Of a stretch of 64,000 nt of DNA, positions 34,722-43,813 are shown in pieces. The position numbers and the translations under genes are program-made. Under the pieces are notes generated by a model that was not told where the DNA came from, did no database searches, and was given only the letters and a program-made list of their open reading frames with translations. Source of the stretch: Pseudonocardia nematodicida (GTDB lineage: Bacteria > Actinomycetota > Actinomycetes > Mycobacteriales > Pseudonocardiaceae); assembly GCF_040105385.1 (NCBI RefSeq), contig NZ_JBEDNQ010000005.1, forward strand, positions 1-64,000, written 5' to 3'. Every line of letters begins with the position of its first letter. Position 1 is the first letter of the stretch.

Positions 34722-36068
34722 TCAGGCTCCCTTCCGTATCGGGGTGGGCACGCGCGGCGGTGCCGTCCCGGCGGAGCCGACCTGTCGCGGGATCAGCACC
34801 GTCAGCACGGCTGCGAGCACGCCGGCGCCGGCCAGGGCGAGGAAGCTGAGTCCTGGTGCGGCCCCCGCACCGATGAGCAGGCCGAGGATCAATGGCGCGG
34901 CGACCGAGCCCAGCCGGCCCACACCGAGGGTCCATCCCATGGCCGGCGCGGCCAGCGCGATGGGATAGGTCTTCGATACCAGCGCGAGGACGAACGCCTG
35001 GCTACCGACGGTCCCGATCCCGGTCAGGCCGATCAGCAGGTACATCGGCGCCAGGGGCGGATTCAGGCTCATCCCCAGGATGCAGAGGGCTCCGAGCATG
35101 AAGGTCCCGATCAGCACGCCTCTCGATCCGACCCGGTCGGCGATCAGCGCGACCAGCACCGTGCCGACGGCGGCGCCGAGGTTGAAGACGAGCAGGAAGG
35201 TGAGGGCGCCACCCAGCGAGAAGCCCGTCTGGCGCATGATCTGCGGAAGCCAGGTGTTGACGCCGTAGATCATGAACAGGCACAGGAAGCTGGTGACGAG
35301 GAAGCATGCCGTCGCCGCCGCCCGGCCCTCGGTGAACAGCGACAGTGCCGTCGCCGGTCGCCCCGCCGGCTCGGCGGCGGGATCGGCGGCGGTGGGCTGC
35401 GGGGGCAGACCGAATCGCCGGGCGACCGCGTCGGCCTCGACGTGGTCCCCGCGGCGGCGCAACACGCCGACGGACTCGGGAACGACGCGCAGCGCCAGCG
35501 GCACGACGATCAGCCCGGGAACCAGCGCGAGGGCGAACATAGGTCGCCAGCCGAACGTGGGAATGACCGAGATCCCGATCAGAGCGGCCGCGACGCCGCC
35601 GACCGGGAAGCCGCTGAACATGACCGCGTAGACGAGGTTGCGGTAGCGGGCGGGGAGGAACTCGGCCGTGATGGCGCTCGCCACCGGAAGCACTCCGCCG
35701 AGACCGAGACCGGCGAGGAAACGGAGCACGGCGAAGGTCAGCGGGTCCGCGACCAGTGCGCAGGCGGCGGTGAGGAGCGAGAACCAGACCACGCAGAGGA
35801 TGAGCAGGCGCCGGCGCCCGACACGGTCGGCCAGGGATCCCCCCACGAGCGAGCCGAAGAACATGCCGATCAGCGGTACGGACCCGAGCAGTCCCGCGAG
35901 CCCGGGAGTCAGGCCCCAGGACTGTTCCTGCAGCAGTGACGGGAGAACGGCGCCGTACACCACGACGTCGTACCCGTCGGCGACGACGGCCGCCCAACAG
36001 GCCAACAGGACGAGCAGCCCCGCAGCTCTGTGCTGTGTGGCCGGAGCATGGGCATCGTGTGGGGACAT
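34722..36068 (-). CDS. MFS aromatic acid:H+ symporter (AAHS) type permease
   Basis: A 448-residue major facilitator with twelve helices. VVADGYDVVVYGAVLPSLL in helix 1, with its two Asp residues, is the hallmark of the aromatic acid symporter branch (PcaK/BenK/MhpT). SLADRVGRRRLLIL and LPARYRNLVYAVMFSGFP are the expected loops. It should import an aromatic or related carboxylate with protons. GAGGAGACGACG leads directly into the ATG at 36068. It lies at the end of a catabolic gene series on the same strand and supplies its likely substrate. Confidence 0.88.
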   Translation of the reverse strand: MSPHDAHAPATQHRAAGLLVLLACWAAVVADGYDVVVYGAVLPSLLQEQSWGLTPGLAGLLGSVPLIGMFFGSLVGGSLADRVGRRRLLILCVVWFSLLTAACALVADPLTFAVLRFLAGLGLGGVLPVASAITAEFLPARYRNLVYAVMFSGFPVGGVAAALIGISVIPTFGWRPMFALALVPGLIVVPLALRVVPESVGVLRRRGDHVEADAVARRFGLPPQPTAADPAAEPAGRPATALSLFTEGRAAATACFLVTSFLCLFMIYGVNTWLPQIMRQTGFSLGGALTFLLVFNLGAAVGTVLVALIADRVGSRGVLIGTFMLGALCILGMSLNPPLAPMYLLIGLTGIGTVGSQAFVLALVSKTYPIALAAPAMGWTLGVGRLGSVAAPLILGLLIGAGAAPGLSFLALAGAGVLAAVLTVLIPRQVGSAGTAPPRVPTPIRKGA

Positions 36069-36136
36069 CGTCGTCTCCTCGGACTGTGTGCGGTCAGCAG
36101 GTGGTCGAGTCGGTCCGGTGCGCACCGAGCCGGACT

Positions 36137-36517
36137 TCAGCTGGACGCCGCGACGACGGGGCCGGGATCCATGAAGATCAAGTACTCGTGCGCCTGTCCC
36201 TCGCGTATCCGGGTGCGGGTGACCACGGGCAGCGTCAGGCTGGTGCCGTCGTGCAGGGTGTAGGTGACATCGGCGTGGACCGCCGTCACCTCCCCCTCGA
36301 ACCACATCTCGAGGACGGTGTGCCGCAGCCCGGTCACCCCGCCGAGGAACCCACCGACCCATTCCTGGATGTCGTGCCTGCCACGCACGATCTCGTTGTT
36401 CCCCAGCCGGAACACGCAGTCGTCGGCGAACAGGGAGAAGAAGCGTGCGATGTCGGTGTCAGCCGCCTCGAGCATGCTCGCCGTGACCTCGGCGGACGAT
36501 GTGCCGGTAACAGACAT
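36137..36517 (-). CDS. SnoaL-like/NTF2-fold protein
   Basis: A 126-residue NTF2-fold protein: RFFSLFADDCVFRLGNNEIVRG and FLGGVTGLRHTVLEMWFEG, then HEYLIFMDPGPV. SnoaL-like proteins are small hydrolases, isomerases, dehydratases or binding proteins. It lies between the SDR and the permease, so it may process an intermediate of the pathway. AAAGGG precedes the ATG at 36517. The exact chemistry cannot be assigned. Confidence 0.78.
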   Translation of the reverse strand: MSVTGTSSAEVTASMLEAADTDIARFFSLFADDCVFRLGNNEIVRGRHDIQEWVGGFLGGVTGLRHTVLEMWFEGEVTAVHADVTYTLHDGTSLTLPVVTRTRIREGQAHEYLIFMDPGPVVAASS

Positions 36518-36552
36518 TCTCGGCCCTTTCACGGGAGAGGAGGAACGGGGGG

Positions 36553-37383
36553 TCAGGCGGTCGTCTTCTGCAGTACGCCGAGGTCGACGGGGAGCGTCAC
36601 GCCGGTGACGTGGCGGCCCTCCTCCGAGGCGAGCCACAACACGGCGTTGGAGATGTCGCGCGCCTCGACCCACGGGAACGGCAGCAAGTGCTGTCCCTTG
36701 TAGAGGGCACCGAACTCCTCCGAGTCGCGGACGCCGACGCCCGCCCAGGTCACCTCGTTCTGGATCATCGGCGTGTCCACGGTGGTCGGCGCCACGCAGT
36801 TCACCCGGATCCCGTGCGGCCCCAGCTCGTTCGCCAGCGAGAGCATGAGCCCGATCACGGCGTGCTTCGTGGAGCAGTAGTGCGCCATGTTCGGCCACGA
36901 CCGCACGCCGCCCGCCGAGCTGGTGATGACGATCGACCCGCCGGCGCCCTGGTCGACGAGGTAGGGGACGGAGACCTTCAGGGTGTTGTAGACACCGTGC
37001 AGGTTGACGTCGACCATCTCGTGCCACTCGGCGTCGGTCATCTCGACGAACGAGGCGTTGTGGAAGATGCCGGCACTCGCCGCGACGATGTCGAGGCGTC
37101 CCAGCTCCGCCACTCCCTGCTGCACCGCCGCCCCGAGTCCGGCCTGGTCGCGGACGTCGACCTTGCGCGTGACGATCCGCCGCCCCGTGCCGATGACCGC
37201 GGCCGCCGTCTCGGCGAGTTCCTCCGCGGTCCCCATCGGATAGGGCGCGGACGCGATGGACTCGCAGATGTCGACGGCGATGATGTCGGCGCCTTCTTCG
37301 GCGAGACGGATGGCGTGGGACCGGCCCTGCCCGTGCGCCGCTCCGGTGATGAGGGCGACCTTGCCCTCGAGTCGTCCTGACAT
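36553..37383 (-). CDS. mycofactocin-type short-chain dehydrogenase
   Basis: A 276-residue SDR. VALITGAAHGQGRSHAIRLA followed by EEGADIIAVDICESI is the pattern of the mycofactocin-coupled/carveol dehydrogenase subfamily, with its long insert (about residues 45-65) that buries the nicotinamide cofactor. Catalytic Ser, Tyr and Lys lie in ITSSAGGV and HYCSTKHAV. It should oxidise an alcohol and, if truly mycofactocin-dependent, pass electrons to that redox cofactor; no mycofactocin biosynthesis genes are in the window. GAAGGAG lies six bases before the ATG at 37383. Confidence 0.88.
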   Translation of the reverse strand: MSGRLEGKVALITGAAHGQGRSHAIRLAEEGADIIAVDICESIASAPYPMGTAEELAETAAAVIGTGRRIVTRKVDVRDQAGLGAAVQQGVAELGRLDIVAASAGIFHNASFVEMTDAEWHEMVDVNLHGVYNTLKVSVPYLVDQGAGGSIVITSSAGGVRSWPNMAHYCSTKHAVIGLMLSLANELGPHGIRVNCVAPTTVDTPMIQNEVTWAGVGVRDSEEFGALYKGQHLLPFPWVEARDISNAVLWLASEEGRHVTGVTLPVDLGVLQKTTA

Positions 37384-37445
37384 GACCACTCCTTCTTCTG
37401 TCACTGCGCTGTGTAGAAGCTGGACTCGTCGCTCACTCCGGCTGG

Positions 37446-38072
37446 TCAGTAGACCTCGGGCAGCAGGACGTCCTCGGGAACCTTCTCGGGGCGGTAGTCA
37501 CCGGCCCGCGCGTTCGCGTGGATCTCGTCTTTCGACAGCCCCTTCTCGCGGGCCGCGACCACCTGGTCCGGGTCGAAGAACTCACCGATGGGGTTCTCGG
37601 CGAACTCGCGCGAGGCCCACATCCACTCGGTGGACCTCCCCCAGTCGCCGAACGCGTCGACCTGGATCTCCACGCCGTTGCCCTCGGGGTCTGCGTAGTA
37701 GAGCGACATCGTCATGCCGTGGTCCAGGCTCATGAACGGGACGATGCCCTCCTCGCGGAGGCGCACGTAGTTGTCCACCCACTGGTCGAAGTCCGCGTAC
37801 TCGAACGCGGTGTGGTGCAGGCCGGCGCTGGTCGGCTTGTCCACCGGCTTCTTGATCGCCGGGTGGGCGATCAGCGCGATGCGGTGGTTCGCCTCGTCGT
37901 TGGTCATCCAGGCGGCGCCGTCGCTGTAGTGCACCGGCGTCAGGCCGGCGACCTTCTCGTACCAGGCCACCATCTCGTGCAGCTTGAGGGTGAGGAAGGT
38001 CGAGTGGTGCAGCTTCGGCGCGATGATCGGGCGCGGGCGCCGCGCCGCGGGCCCGGAGCCGGGTTCGGACAT
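37446..38072 (-). CDS. VOC-fold dioxygenase-like protein
   Basis: A 208-residue vicinal oxygen chelate protein. Probable metal ligands are the His of APKLHHSTF, the His of AGLHHTAFEY and the Glu of GNGVEIQVD. This 2-His-1-Glu set is the one of Fe(II) extradiol ring-cleavage dioxygenases. It is smaller than two-domain catechol 2,3-dioxygenases and closer to single-module types. In a cluster with a flavin hydroxylase and a FAH hydrolase, ring cleavage is the likely role; glyoxalase-type chemistry is an alternative. The second of two adjacent ATGs (38072) has the better spacing to AAGGGAG. Confidence 0.82.
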   Translation of the reverse strand: MSEPGSGPAARRPRPIIAPKLHHSTFLTLKLHEMVAWYEKVAGLTPVHYSDGAAWMTNDEANHRIALIAHPAIKKPVDKPTSAGLHHTAFEYADFDQWVDNYVRLREEGIVPFMSLDHGMTMSLYYADPEGNGVEIQVDAFGDWGRSTEWMWASREFAENPIGEFFDPDQVVAAREKGLSKDEIHANARAGDYRPEKVPEDVLLPEVY

Positions 38073-38109
38073 CATTGTCTCCCTTGCGTTGTGGTGATGG
38101 GTCGGGTGG

Positions 38110-39696
38110 TCAGTGGGTGGGCGCCTCGTGGACCTCACGGGCCCGGCGCGGGACTCCCGCGTCCCAGTCCCCCGCCAGCAGCCCCTCGTGGCGCAGCCGG
38201 TACTTCTCGACGCGCTGGGTCTGGGTCTTCGGCAGCTCCTCGACCCGGCGCACGTAGCGCGGAACCTGGAAGTGGGCGAGGCGTTCGCCGCAGAAGGCCA
38301 CGAGCCGGGCCGGGTCGAAGCCGGGGTCGTCGGTCACCAGCACGACGAGGATGTCGTCGTCGCCGAGCTCGGAGGACACGCCGACCATCGCGCACTCCGA
38401 CACCCCGGGGTACTGCGCGACGACGGTCTCGACCTCCCAGGACGACACCATCTCGCCGCGGCGGCGCACCGCGTCCTTGAGCCGGTCGACGAAGAACAGG
38501 TAGCCGTCGGCGTCGAGGTAGCCGAGGTCGCCGGTGTGGAACCAGTGGTTGCGGAAGGCCTCGGCGGTGGCGTCGGGCCGGCCGACGTACTCCGTCGTCA
38601 TCGTCCACGGGATCCTCGCGCGGGTGAGGATCTGCCCGATCTCGCCCGCTCCGAGCGGGCGGTCGTGCTCGTCGACGACGGCGATCTCGCTGGTCGGGCT
38701 CGCCTGCCCCGACGACCCCCGGCGTGCGGCGGGCACCGGGGTCTCCCGCGAGTCGACGATGGCGGGCAGCGCGTTCTCCGTCATCCCGTACGTGTAGACG
38801 ACGCGCACGCCGAACCGCTTCTCCCAGGACTCCCAGATCTCCGGCGCGAGCGGCACCCCGAACCCCACCCGGGCGCCGTGCTGCCGCTCGGACTCGCGCT
38901 CCGGCTGGTTCCACAGCGACGCCGCCATCGAGCCGATGAAGTTGAACGCGGTGGCGCCGACCTCGGTCAGCCGGTCCCAGAACTGCGAGGCGCTGAACCG
39001 GTCGTCGAGGGCCACCGTGCCGCCCGCGGCGAGCGCGGAGAGCACCGTGTAGTTCTGCGCGTTGATGTGGAACAGCGGCAGGCAGGTGTAGATCACCGTC
39101 GACTCGTCGTAGCCGCAGGCGTCGGCGTGCAGGAAGCTCGCCGCGACGTACTGGCCGTGCGGCAGCAGGCAGCCCTTGGGCGGGCCCGTCGTGCCGGAGG
39201 TGTAGAGGATCGCGGCGGGCGAGTGCGGCCCGAGCCCGGTGGCCACGACCGGGGGCGTGGTGGAACGCGGGACAGCGGTCAAGACGTGCCGGGGGCGGTG
39301 CTCGAGCTGTGTGACGTCGAGGTGGATCACGAACCCGGGGTCGAGAACCAGGACCGACGGTCGGCAGTCCTCGAGCTGGTAGCGCAGGCCGGCACTCTTG
39401 TGCGCGGTGTTGATCGGCACCAGGACGGCTCCCGTCCGCACCACCGCGAACCACAGCGCCAGCCAGTCGGGCGAGTTCGTCATCATGACCGCGACCCGGT
39501 CGCCCTCGCGCACCCCGAGCCCGGTCAGCGCTCCGGCCACCCGCGCGACGTCGGCGTCGAACTCCGCGTACGTGGTCGTCTCGCCGCGCCACCGGATGAA
39601 CGCCTTGTCCGCGTGCCGGCGGCACCCGAGTTCCAGGAGCCGGTCGATGCTGGGCACCGACTCCAGCCGGTCGACGATCTCGGCGGTGGTGATCAT
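38110..39696 (-). CDS. ATP-dependent acyl-CoA ligase (AMP-binding family)
   Basis: A 528-residue ANL-superfamily ligase: P-loop AILYTSGTTGPPKGCLLPHG, VVYTYGMTENALP, HTGDLGYLDADGYLFFVDR and the C-terminal LPKTQTQRVEKYRL with catalytic Lys. It activates a carboxylate as acyl-AMP and transfers it to CoA. It resembles the CaiC/crotonobetaine-CoA ligase-like set more than benzoate ligases. Its ATG overlaps the thiolase stop by one base (TGATG), so thiolase and ligase are co-translated. Confidence 0.9.
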   Translation of the reverse strand: MITTAEIVDRLESVPSIDRLLELGCRRHADKAFIRWRGETTTYAEFDADVARVAGALTGLGVREGDRVAVMMTNSPDWLALWFAVVRTGAVLVPINTAHKSAGLRYQLEDCRPSVLVLDPGFVIHLDVTQLEHRPRHVLTAVPRSTTPPVVATGLGPHSPAAILYTSGTTGPPKGCLLPHGQYVAASFLHADACGYDESTVIYTCLPLFHINAQNYTVLSALAAGGTVALDDRFSASQFWDRLTEVGATAFNFIGSMAASLWNQPERESERQHGARVGFGVPLAPEIWESWEKRFGVRVVYTYGMTENALPAIVDSRETPVPAARRGSSGQASPTSEIAVVDEHDRPLGAGEIGQILTRARIPWTMTTEYVGRPDATAEAFRNHWFHTGDLGYLDADGYLFFVDRLKDAVRRRGEMVSSWEVETVVAQYPGVSECAMVGVSSELGDDDILVVLVTDDPGFDPARLVAFCGERLAHFQVPRYVRRVEELPKTQTQRVEKYRLRHEGLLAGDWDAGVPRRAREVHEAPTH

Positions 39697-40862
39697 CAGG
39701 CGTCCCTCCGGTCCAGCCGCTCGATGACCGTGGCGTTGGCCTGGCCGCCGCCCTCGCACATCACCTGCAGCCCGAACCGTCCACCGCGGCGTTCCAGCTC
39801 GTGGAGCATGCTCGTCATCAGCCGCGCGCCGGTCGCGCCCAGCGGGTGGCCCAGCGCGATCGCGCCGCCGTTCGGGTTGACCCGGCCCGGGTCGGCCCCC
39901 ACCTCGTCCAGCCAGGCCAGGACCACGCTGGCGAAGGCCTCGTTCATCTCGATGACGTCGAGGTCGTCGATGCTCAGGCCGGTCCGTTCCAGCACCCGTA
40001 CCGTGGCCGGGATGGGGGCCGTCAGCATCTCGACGGGGTCGGCGCCCAGCACCGTGAGGTGATGCACACGGGCCCGCGGGGTGAGCCCGTGGTCGCGGAC
40101 GGCCTGCTCGGAGGCCACGAGCAGGGCGGCGGCGCCGTCGGCGATCTGGCTCGACGTCGCGGCCGTCAGCCGTCCGCCGTCGGTGAGTGTGGGCAGCTGC
40201 GCCATCCTCTCCGCACTGGTGTCGCGCCGCGGGCACTCGTCGGCCGCGATCCCGGGGTGCGGCACGATCTCGCGGTCGAAGACGCTGGCGTCCTGGGCCG
40301 CGACGGCCCGTCGGTGGCTCTCCAGCGCGAAGGCCTCCATCCGCTCACGCTTGACGTCCCAGCGCTGCGCGATGAGCTCGCCGGCCCGGAACTGGGAGAT
40401 CTCCTCGTCACCGAAGCGGGCCCGCCAGCCCGGTGAGCTGCTCCAGGGGTCGGCCGTCCCGAAGGGCTCGGCGGCGCCGTGCGCGGCGAGCAGCGGGTAC
40501 CAGCTCATCTGCTGCACCCCGCCGGCCACGACGAGGTCCGCGGTCCCGCTCAGCACGGCCTGGGCGGCGAAGTGGACGGCCTGCTGGGACGAGCCGCACT
40601 GCCGGTCGAGGGTCACCCCGGGCACCGTGGCGGGCAGTCCGGCGACCAGCGCGGCGGTCCGGGCGATGTCGCCGGACTGGGCCCCGATCTGGTCCAGACA
40701 GCCGAGGATCACGTCGTCGACGGCCGCGGGGTCCACCCCGCTGCGGCCGACCAGCTCGCGGATCACGTGCGCCGCGAGGTCCGCGGGATGGACCTGGGCG
40801 AGCCCGCCCCGCCGTCGTCCGACGGGGGTCCTGCACGCATCGACGATGTAGGCCTCGGGCAT
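39696..40862 (-). CDS. acetyl-CoA acyltransferase (thiolase)
   Basis: A 388-residue thiolase. The nucleophile Cys is in TLDRQCGSSQQAVH, His in NGGAIALGHPLGATGAR, and the second Cys in LQVMCEGGGQANA. All catalytic residues are present and the length is normal. It cleaves a beta-ketoacyl-CoA with CoA, giving acetyl-CoA or succinyl-CoA, a plausible last step of side-chain shortening or ring-fission product breakdown. It is overlapped by the acyl-CoA ligase downstream and follows the FAH hydrolase gene. Confidence 0.92.
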   Translation of the reverse strand: MPEAYIVDACRTPVGRRRGGLAQVHPADLAAHVIRELVGRSGVDPAAVDDVILGCLDQIGAQSGDIARTAALVAGLPATVPGVTLDRQCGSSQQAVHFAAQAVLSGTADLVVAGGVQQMSWYPLLAAHGAAEPFGTADPWSSSPGWRARFGDEEISQFRAGELIAQRWDVKRERMEAFALESHRRAVAAQDASVFDREIVPHPGIAADECPRRDTSAERMAQLPTLTDGGRLTAATSSQIADGAAALLVASEQAVRDHGLTPRARVHHLTVLGADPVEMLTAPIPATVRVLERTGLSIDDLDVIEMNEAFASVVLAWLDEVGADPGRVNPNGGAIALGHPLGATGARLMTSMLHELERRGGRFGLQVMCEGGGQANATVIERLDRRDA

Positions 40863-40897
40863 GGTCGTCCTTCCTTCCGCTGCGTCGGGGTGGTGGG

Positions 40898-41758
40898 TCA
40901 GGGCGCGGGGGCGTACGGGGTGCCGGGGACGCACCGTTGGCGCAGCTCCCCGATGCCCTCGGCCCAGGTGAGGACCTCGTCGCCGGCGGTCAGGAACCGC
41001 TGGGGGTTCCGCGCGACGCCGACACCGCTCGGGGTGCCGGTGAAGATCAGGTCACCGGGCTGCAGCGGCAGGACCGCCGACAGCCGCTCGATCAGGACCG
41101 GGATCGGGAAGATGAGGTCGCTGGTGCGGGTCTTCTGGACCTGCTCCCCGTTCACCGCGCAGCCGATCTCCAGGTCGTCCGGGTCGGCGAACTCGTCGGG
41201 GGTGACGACGGCGGGGCCGATCGGCGAGAAACCGGGGAACGACTTGCCGAGGGAGAACTGCGGCGCGGGCGGGACCAGCTGGCGGGTCCGCTCGGAGTAG
41301 TCCTGCCCGAGGGTCAGCCCGGCGACGTGGTCCCACGCGTCGGCCGCGGCCACGTGCCGGGTCTCGCGGCCGATGACGACGACCAGCTCGGCCTCCCAGT
41401 CCACAGTGGCCGTCGGCAGCGCGAGATCGCCGTTCGGCCCGGTGATCGACGTGCGGAACTTGGTGAACACCGGTGGCTCCACCGGGAGGTCGAGCCCGCC
41501 CTCGGCGGCGTGCGCGCGGTAGTTGAGGCCGATGGCGAACACCTGGCCGGGCTCGGTCACCGGCGCGCCCAGCGAGGCCGGGGCGAACGGTCGACCGGCT
41601 GGCAGCGCGGCCGAGGCCGCCCACTCGACGAACGCCTGCCAGTCGCTGTACACGGCCGACGGGTCGGGACCGAACCTGCCCCGGCCGGCCTCGTGGACGT
41701 CGACGGCCCCGGTCGGGGTGAGCAGGACGGTCCGTCCGGCGAGCGTGGCGATGCGCAT
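40898..41758 (-). CDS. fumarylacetoacetate hydrolase-family protein
   Basis: A 286-residue FAH-fold enzyme. VFAIGLNYRAHAAEGG, FTKFRTSITGPNGDLALP, DWEAELVVVIGRETRHV and LIFTGTPSGVGVARNP are the family blocks, with the acidic metal ligands in DWEAELV. Enzymes of this type hydrolyse C-C bonds of ring-cleavage products, or hydrate, isomerise or decarboxylate 2-hydroxymuconate-type acids. Placed after a flavin monooxygenase and with a VOC dioxygenase, it probably acts on the ring-fission product. Confidence 0.9.
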   Translation of the reverse strand: MRIATLAGRTVLLTPTGAVDVHEAGRGRFGPDPSAVYSDWQAFVEWAASAALPAGRPFAPASLGAPVTEPGQVFAIGLNYRAHAAEGGLDLPVEPPVFTKFRTSITGPNGDLALPTATVDWEAELVVVIGRETRHVAAADAWDHVAGLTLGQDYSERTRQLVPPAPQFSLGKSFPGFSPIGPAVVTPDEFADPDDLEIGCAVNGEQVQKTRTSDLIFPIPVLIERLSAVLPLQPGDLIFTGTPSGVGVARNPQRFLTAGDEVLTWAEGIGELRQRCVPGTPYAPAP

Positions 41759-41803
41759 GGTGGTGACGTCCTCACGGGATCGACGGGTCTGCTGCCGGGT
41801 ACG

Positions 41804-41850
41804 GATCAGCCGGGTGTGGATCAGGCCGGTGTGGATCAGCTCAGCGCGGT
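41804..41850. repeat. three tandem 15-bp units between FAH and monooxygenase genes
   Basis: GTGTGGATCAGGCCG-type units repeat three times with small changes across the 77-base gap and into the last codons of the monooxygenase. Probably slippage-derived; no regulatory role is evident. Confidence 0.6.
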
Positions 41851-43617
41851 GCTCAGCACCCGGGCGAGGGCGCCGGACAGCACGGCGAGCGGGTCGGCGA
41901 CGGCGTCGAGCGAGCGGAACGCGACGTAGCGATCCGGTCGCACCAGCACGACGCCGGTCGAGGAGATGCCCCGGTTCTTCAGCCAGGCGCATCGCACGTC
42001 GACGAAGTCCGAGTCGAGCACGCCGACGGTGCCGGCGAGCAGCGGCAGATCGCTCTCGGCGGCGAGCTTGGTGGCGGCCTCGACCCAGGCGTGCCCGTCC
42101 TCGCCCGCGAGCACGAGGAACTTCCCGCCGTGCACGAGGGTTCCCAGCGGGATGCGCTCGCCCGCACGCTCGACGAAGGCGTGCGGCATCGGGTGTCCGG
42201 GCGCGGTGCCGGGCTCGTAGAGACGGACCGGGTCGAGCGGCACGTGCTCCGCGCTGCCGTCGGGCACGACGGCGGAGGAGTCGTAGCGGTAGCCGAACTC
42301 CACGTTGTGGTGGCGGAACTCCATGGTCTGCGCGCCGATCGCCCGGTTCAGGGCGTGCCGCTTGGCCGTCGAGCCCGGCAGGTCGTGCAGCAGCGGGGCG
42401 AGCTCGGCCCAGTTCTCCTCGGGCGTCTTCTCCGCCGAGAGCGCGAGGACCTCGTTGATCGCGAAGTGGTTCATCGCGCTGGCGATCGCGCTGTCGATGT
42501 TCTGCTGGTCCACGGGCCTCCGCTCGACCTCGTACGTGTCGAGCAGCGCGTCGCCGGCGCGGCCGGCGAGGACCGCGGCCAGCTTCCAACCCAGGTTGTA
42601 CACGTCGTGCACCGCCGAGTTCATGCCCAGACCGCCGGTCGGCGGGTGCCGGTGCGCGGCGTCGCCCGCGAGGAACACCCGGCTCACCCGGAACCGGTCG
42701 GCGATGACGCCCTCCATGACCCACTGGCTGATCCGGTGCACGGTCGGCACCGCGTCCGGCGGGAGACCCAGCGTGGCCCGCATGCGGGCCAGCACCTTCT
42801 CCTCCTGCATCGCCTCGGGGTCGTCGGTGGCGTACTGCATGTGGAAGGCCCATTCCTCCGACGCCGGCCCCCAGTGGTCGGGACCCATCGGGGCCAGTAC
42901 GCCGCTCCACGCGGCCCCGAAATCGGGGTTGAACAGCCACCGGATCAGCACGTCGTCGTCGGTGGCCCACCGGGACAGGTCGGCGGACATGTGGACCGAG
43001 ACCATCTTCATGATGTCCCGGGGCCCCTCCATCTCCACACCGAGCAGCCTGCCGACGGTGCGGCCACCGTCAGCGGCGATGACGTAGTCGGCCCGCACGC
43101 GGTAGGTCGAGCCGGTGCCGCAGTCGAGCACGGTCACCGAGACCCCGTCGTCGTCCTGAACCAGGTCGACGACCTCGTGGTGGAACCGGACGCCGCCCGG
43201 GGTGAGCGTCTCCGCATGCTTCTTCAGCACCGGCTCGAGCCGGAGCTGGGGCAGGTTGCAGGTACGGCACGGGCTCGCCGCGATGAAGTCGGGGTCGGTG
43301 TAACCGGCACCCCAGATCTCGAGCTCGGCCAGCTTGCGCCCGTAGTCCTCGTGCTCTCCGGCCAGCCCGGCGTACCAGGCCGTCGCCCGCATGTTGGCCG
43401 CCGGCGTGCTGCGGGCCTGGACCTCCGGGGCCACCCCCACCTCGGTGAAGATCTCCATCGAGCGCTGGTTGATGACGTGCGCCTTGGGCAGCGTCGAGGT
43501 CGTGGGGAGTGAGCTGACCAGCAGCGAGTCGACACCGAGCGTGGCCAGCGTCATCGAGGCGGTCAGGCCGGCGACGCCGCCACCGATGACGAGGACGGGG
43601 ACCCGGATGTCGGTCAT
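41836..43617 (-). CDS. class A flavoprotein aromatic hydroxylase
   Basis: A 593-residue FAD monooxygenase of the phenol hydroxylase/TfdB group. The Rossmann start is VLVIGGGVAGLTASMTLATL, the DG motif is ADYVIAADGGRTVGR and the GD motif is RVFLAGDAAHRHPPTGGLG. The C-terminal thioredoxin-like domain (about 430-593) is complete. It should use NAD(P)H and oxygen to add a hydroxyl to a phenolic ring, making a catechol for ring cleavage. GGAGG lies four bases before the ATG. It is the first gene of the minus-strand catabolic series, divergent from the GntR regulator. Confidence 0.92.
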   Translation of the reverse strand: MTDIRVPVLVIGGGVAGLTASMTLATLGVDSLLVSSLPTTSTLPKAHVINQRSMEIFTEVGVAPEVQARSTPAANMRATAWYAGLAGEHEDYGRKLAELEIWGAGYTDPDFIAASPCRTCNLPQLRLEPVLKKHAETLTPGGVRFHHEVVDLVQDDDGVSVTVLDCGTGSTYRVRADYVIAADGGRTVGRLLGVEMEGPRDIMKMVSVHMSADLSRWATDDDVLIRWLFNPDFGAAWSGVLAPMGPDHWGPASEEWAFHMQYATDDPEAMQEEKVLARMRATLGLPPDAVPTVHRISQWVMEGVIADRFRVSRVFLAGDAAHRHPPTGGLGMNSAVHDVYNLGWKLAAVLAGRAGDALLDTYEVERRPVDQQNIDSAIASAMNHFAINEVLALSAEKTPEENWAELAPLLHDLPGSTAKRHALNRAIGAQTMEFRHHNVEFGYRYDSSAVVPDGSAEHVPLDPVRLYEPGTAPGHPMPHAFVERAGERIPLGTLVHGGKFLVLAGEDGHAWVEAATKLAAESDLPLLAGTVGVLDSDFVDVRCAWLKNRGISSTGVVLVRPDRYVAFRSLDAVADPLAVLSGALARVLSTALS

Positions 43618-43760
43618 GGAGCCTCCATGCTCGTGACGGACGAGGAACGGACTCACGAACCCGCTCGCGCGGGGGCCGTTCGAGGCCTGGCGCCGCGGTC
43701 ACCCGCGGAGCCGGCGCGGGTCCACCTTGCCGGGCCATAATCGACAGGTCAAGAGAAAAT

Positions 43761-43790
43761 CGATATTAATGACCGCCGACCCACATATCG
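43761..43790. promoter_or_regulatory. AT-rich divergent promoter region with CGATAT/ATATCG arms
   Basis: CGATAT and ATATCG are separated by 18 bases within the 196-base gap between the monooxygenase and GntR starts. The gap is conspicuously AT-richer (AAAATCGATATTAAT) than its surroundings, as expected for a divergent promoter. The arms are a candidate GntR operator. Confidence 0.35.
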
Positions 43791-43813
43791 GCGTGCGGCG
43801 CTAGACTGCCGGC

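Noticed and set aside
34720..34722. Phage or ICE integrase within the 34-56 kb block
   Set aside because: Looked for tyrosine and serine recombinase motifs in the listed frames and found none; the island call rests on the tRNA duplication only.
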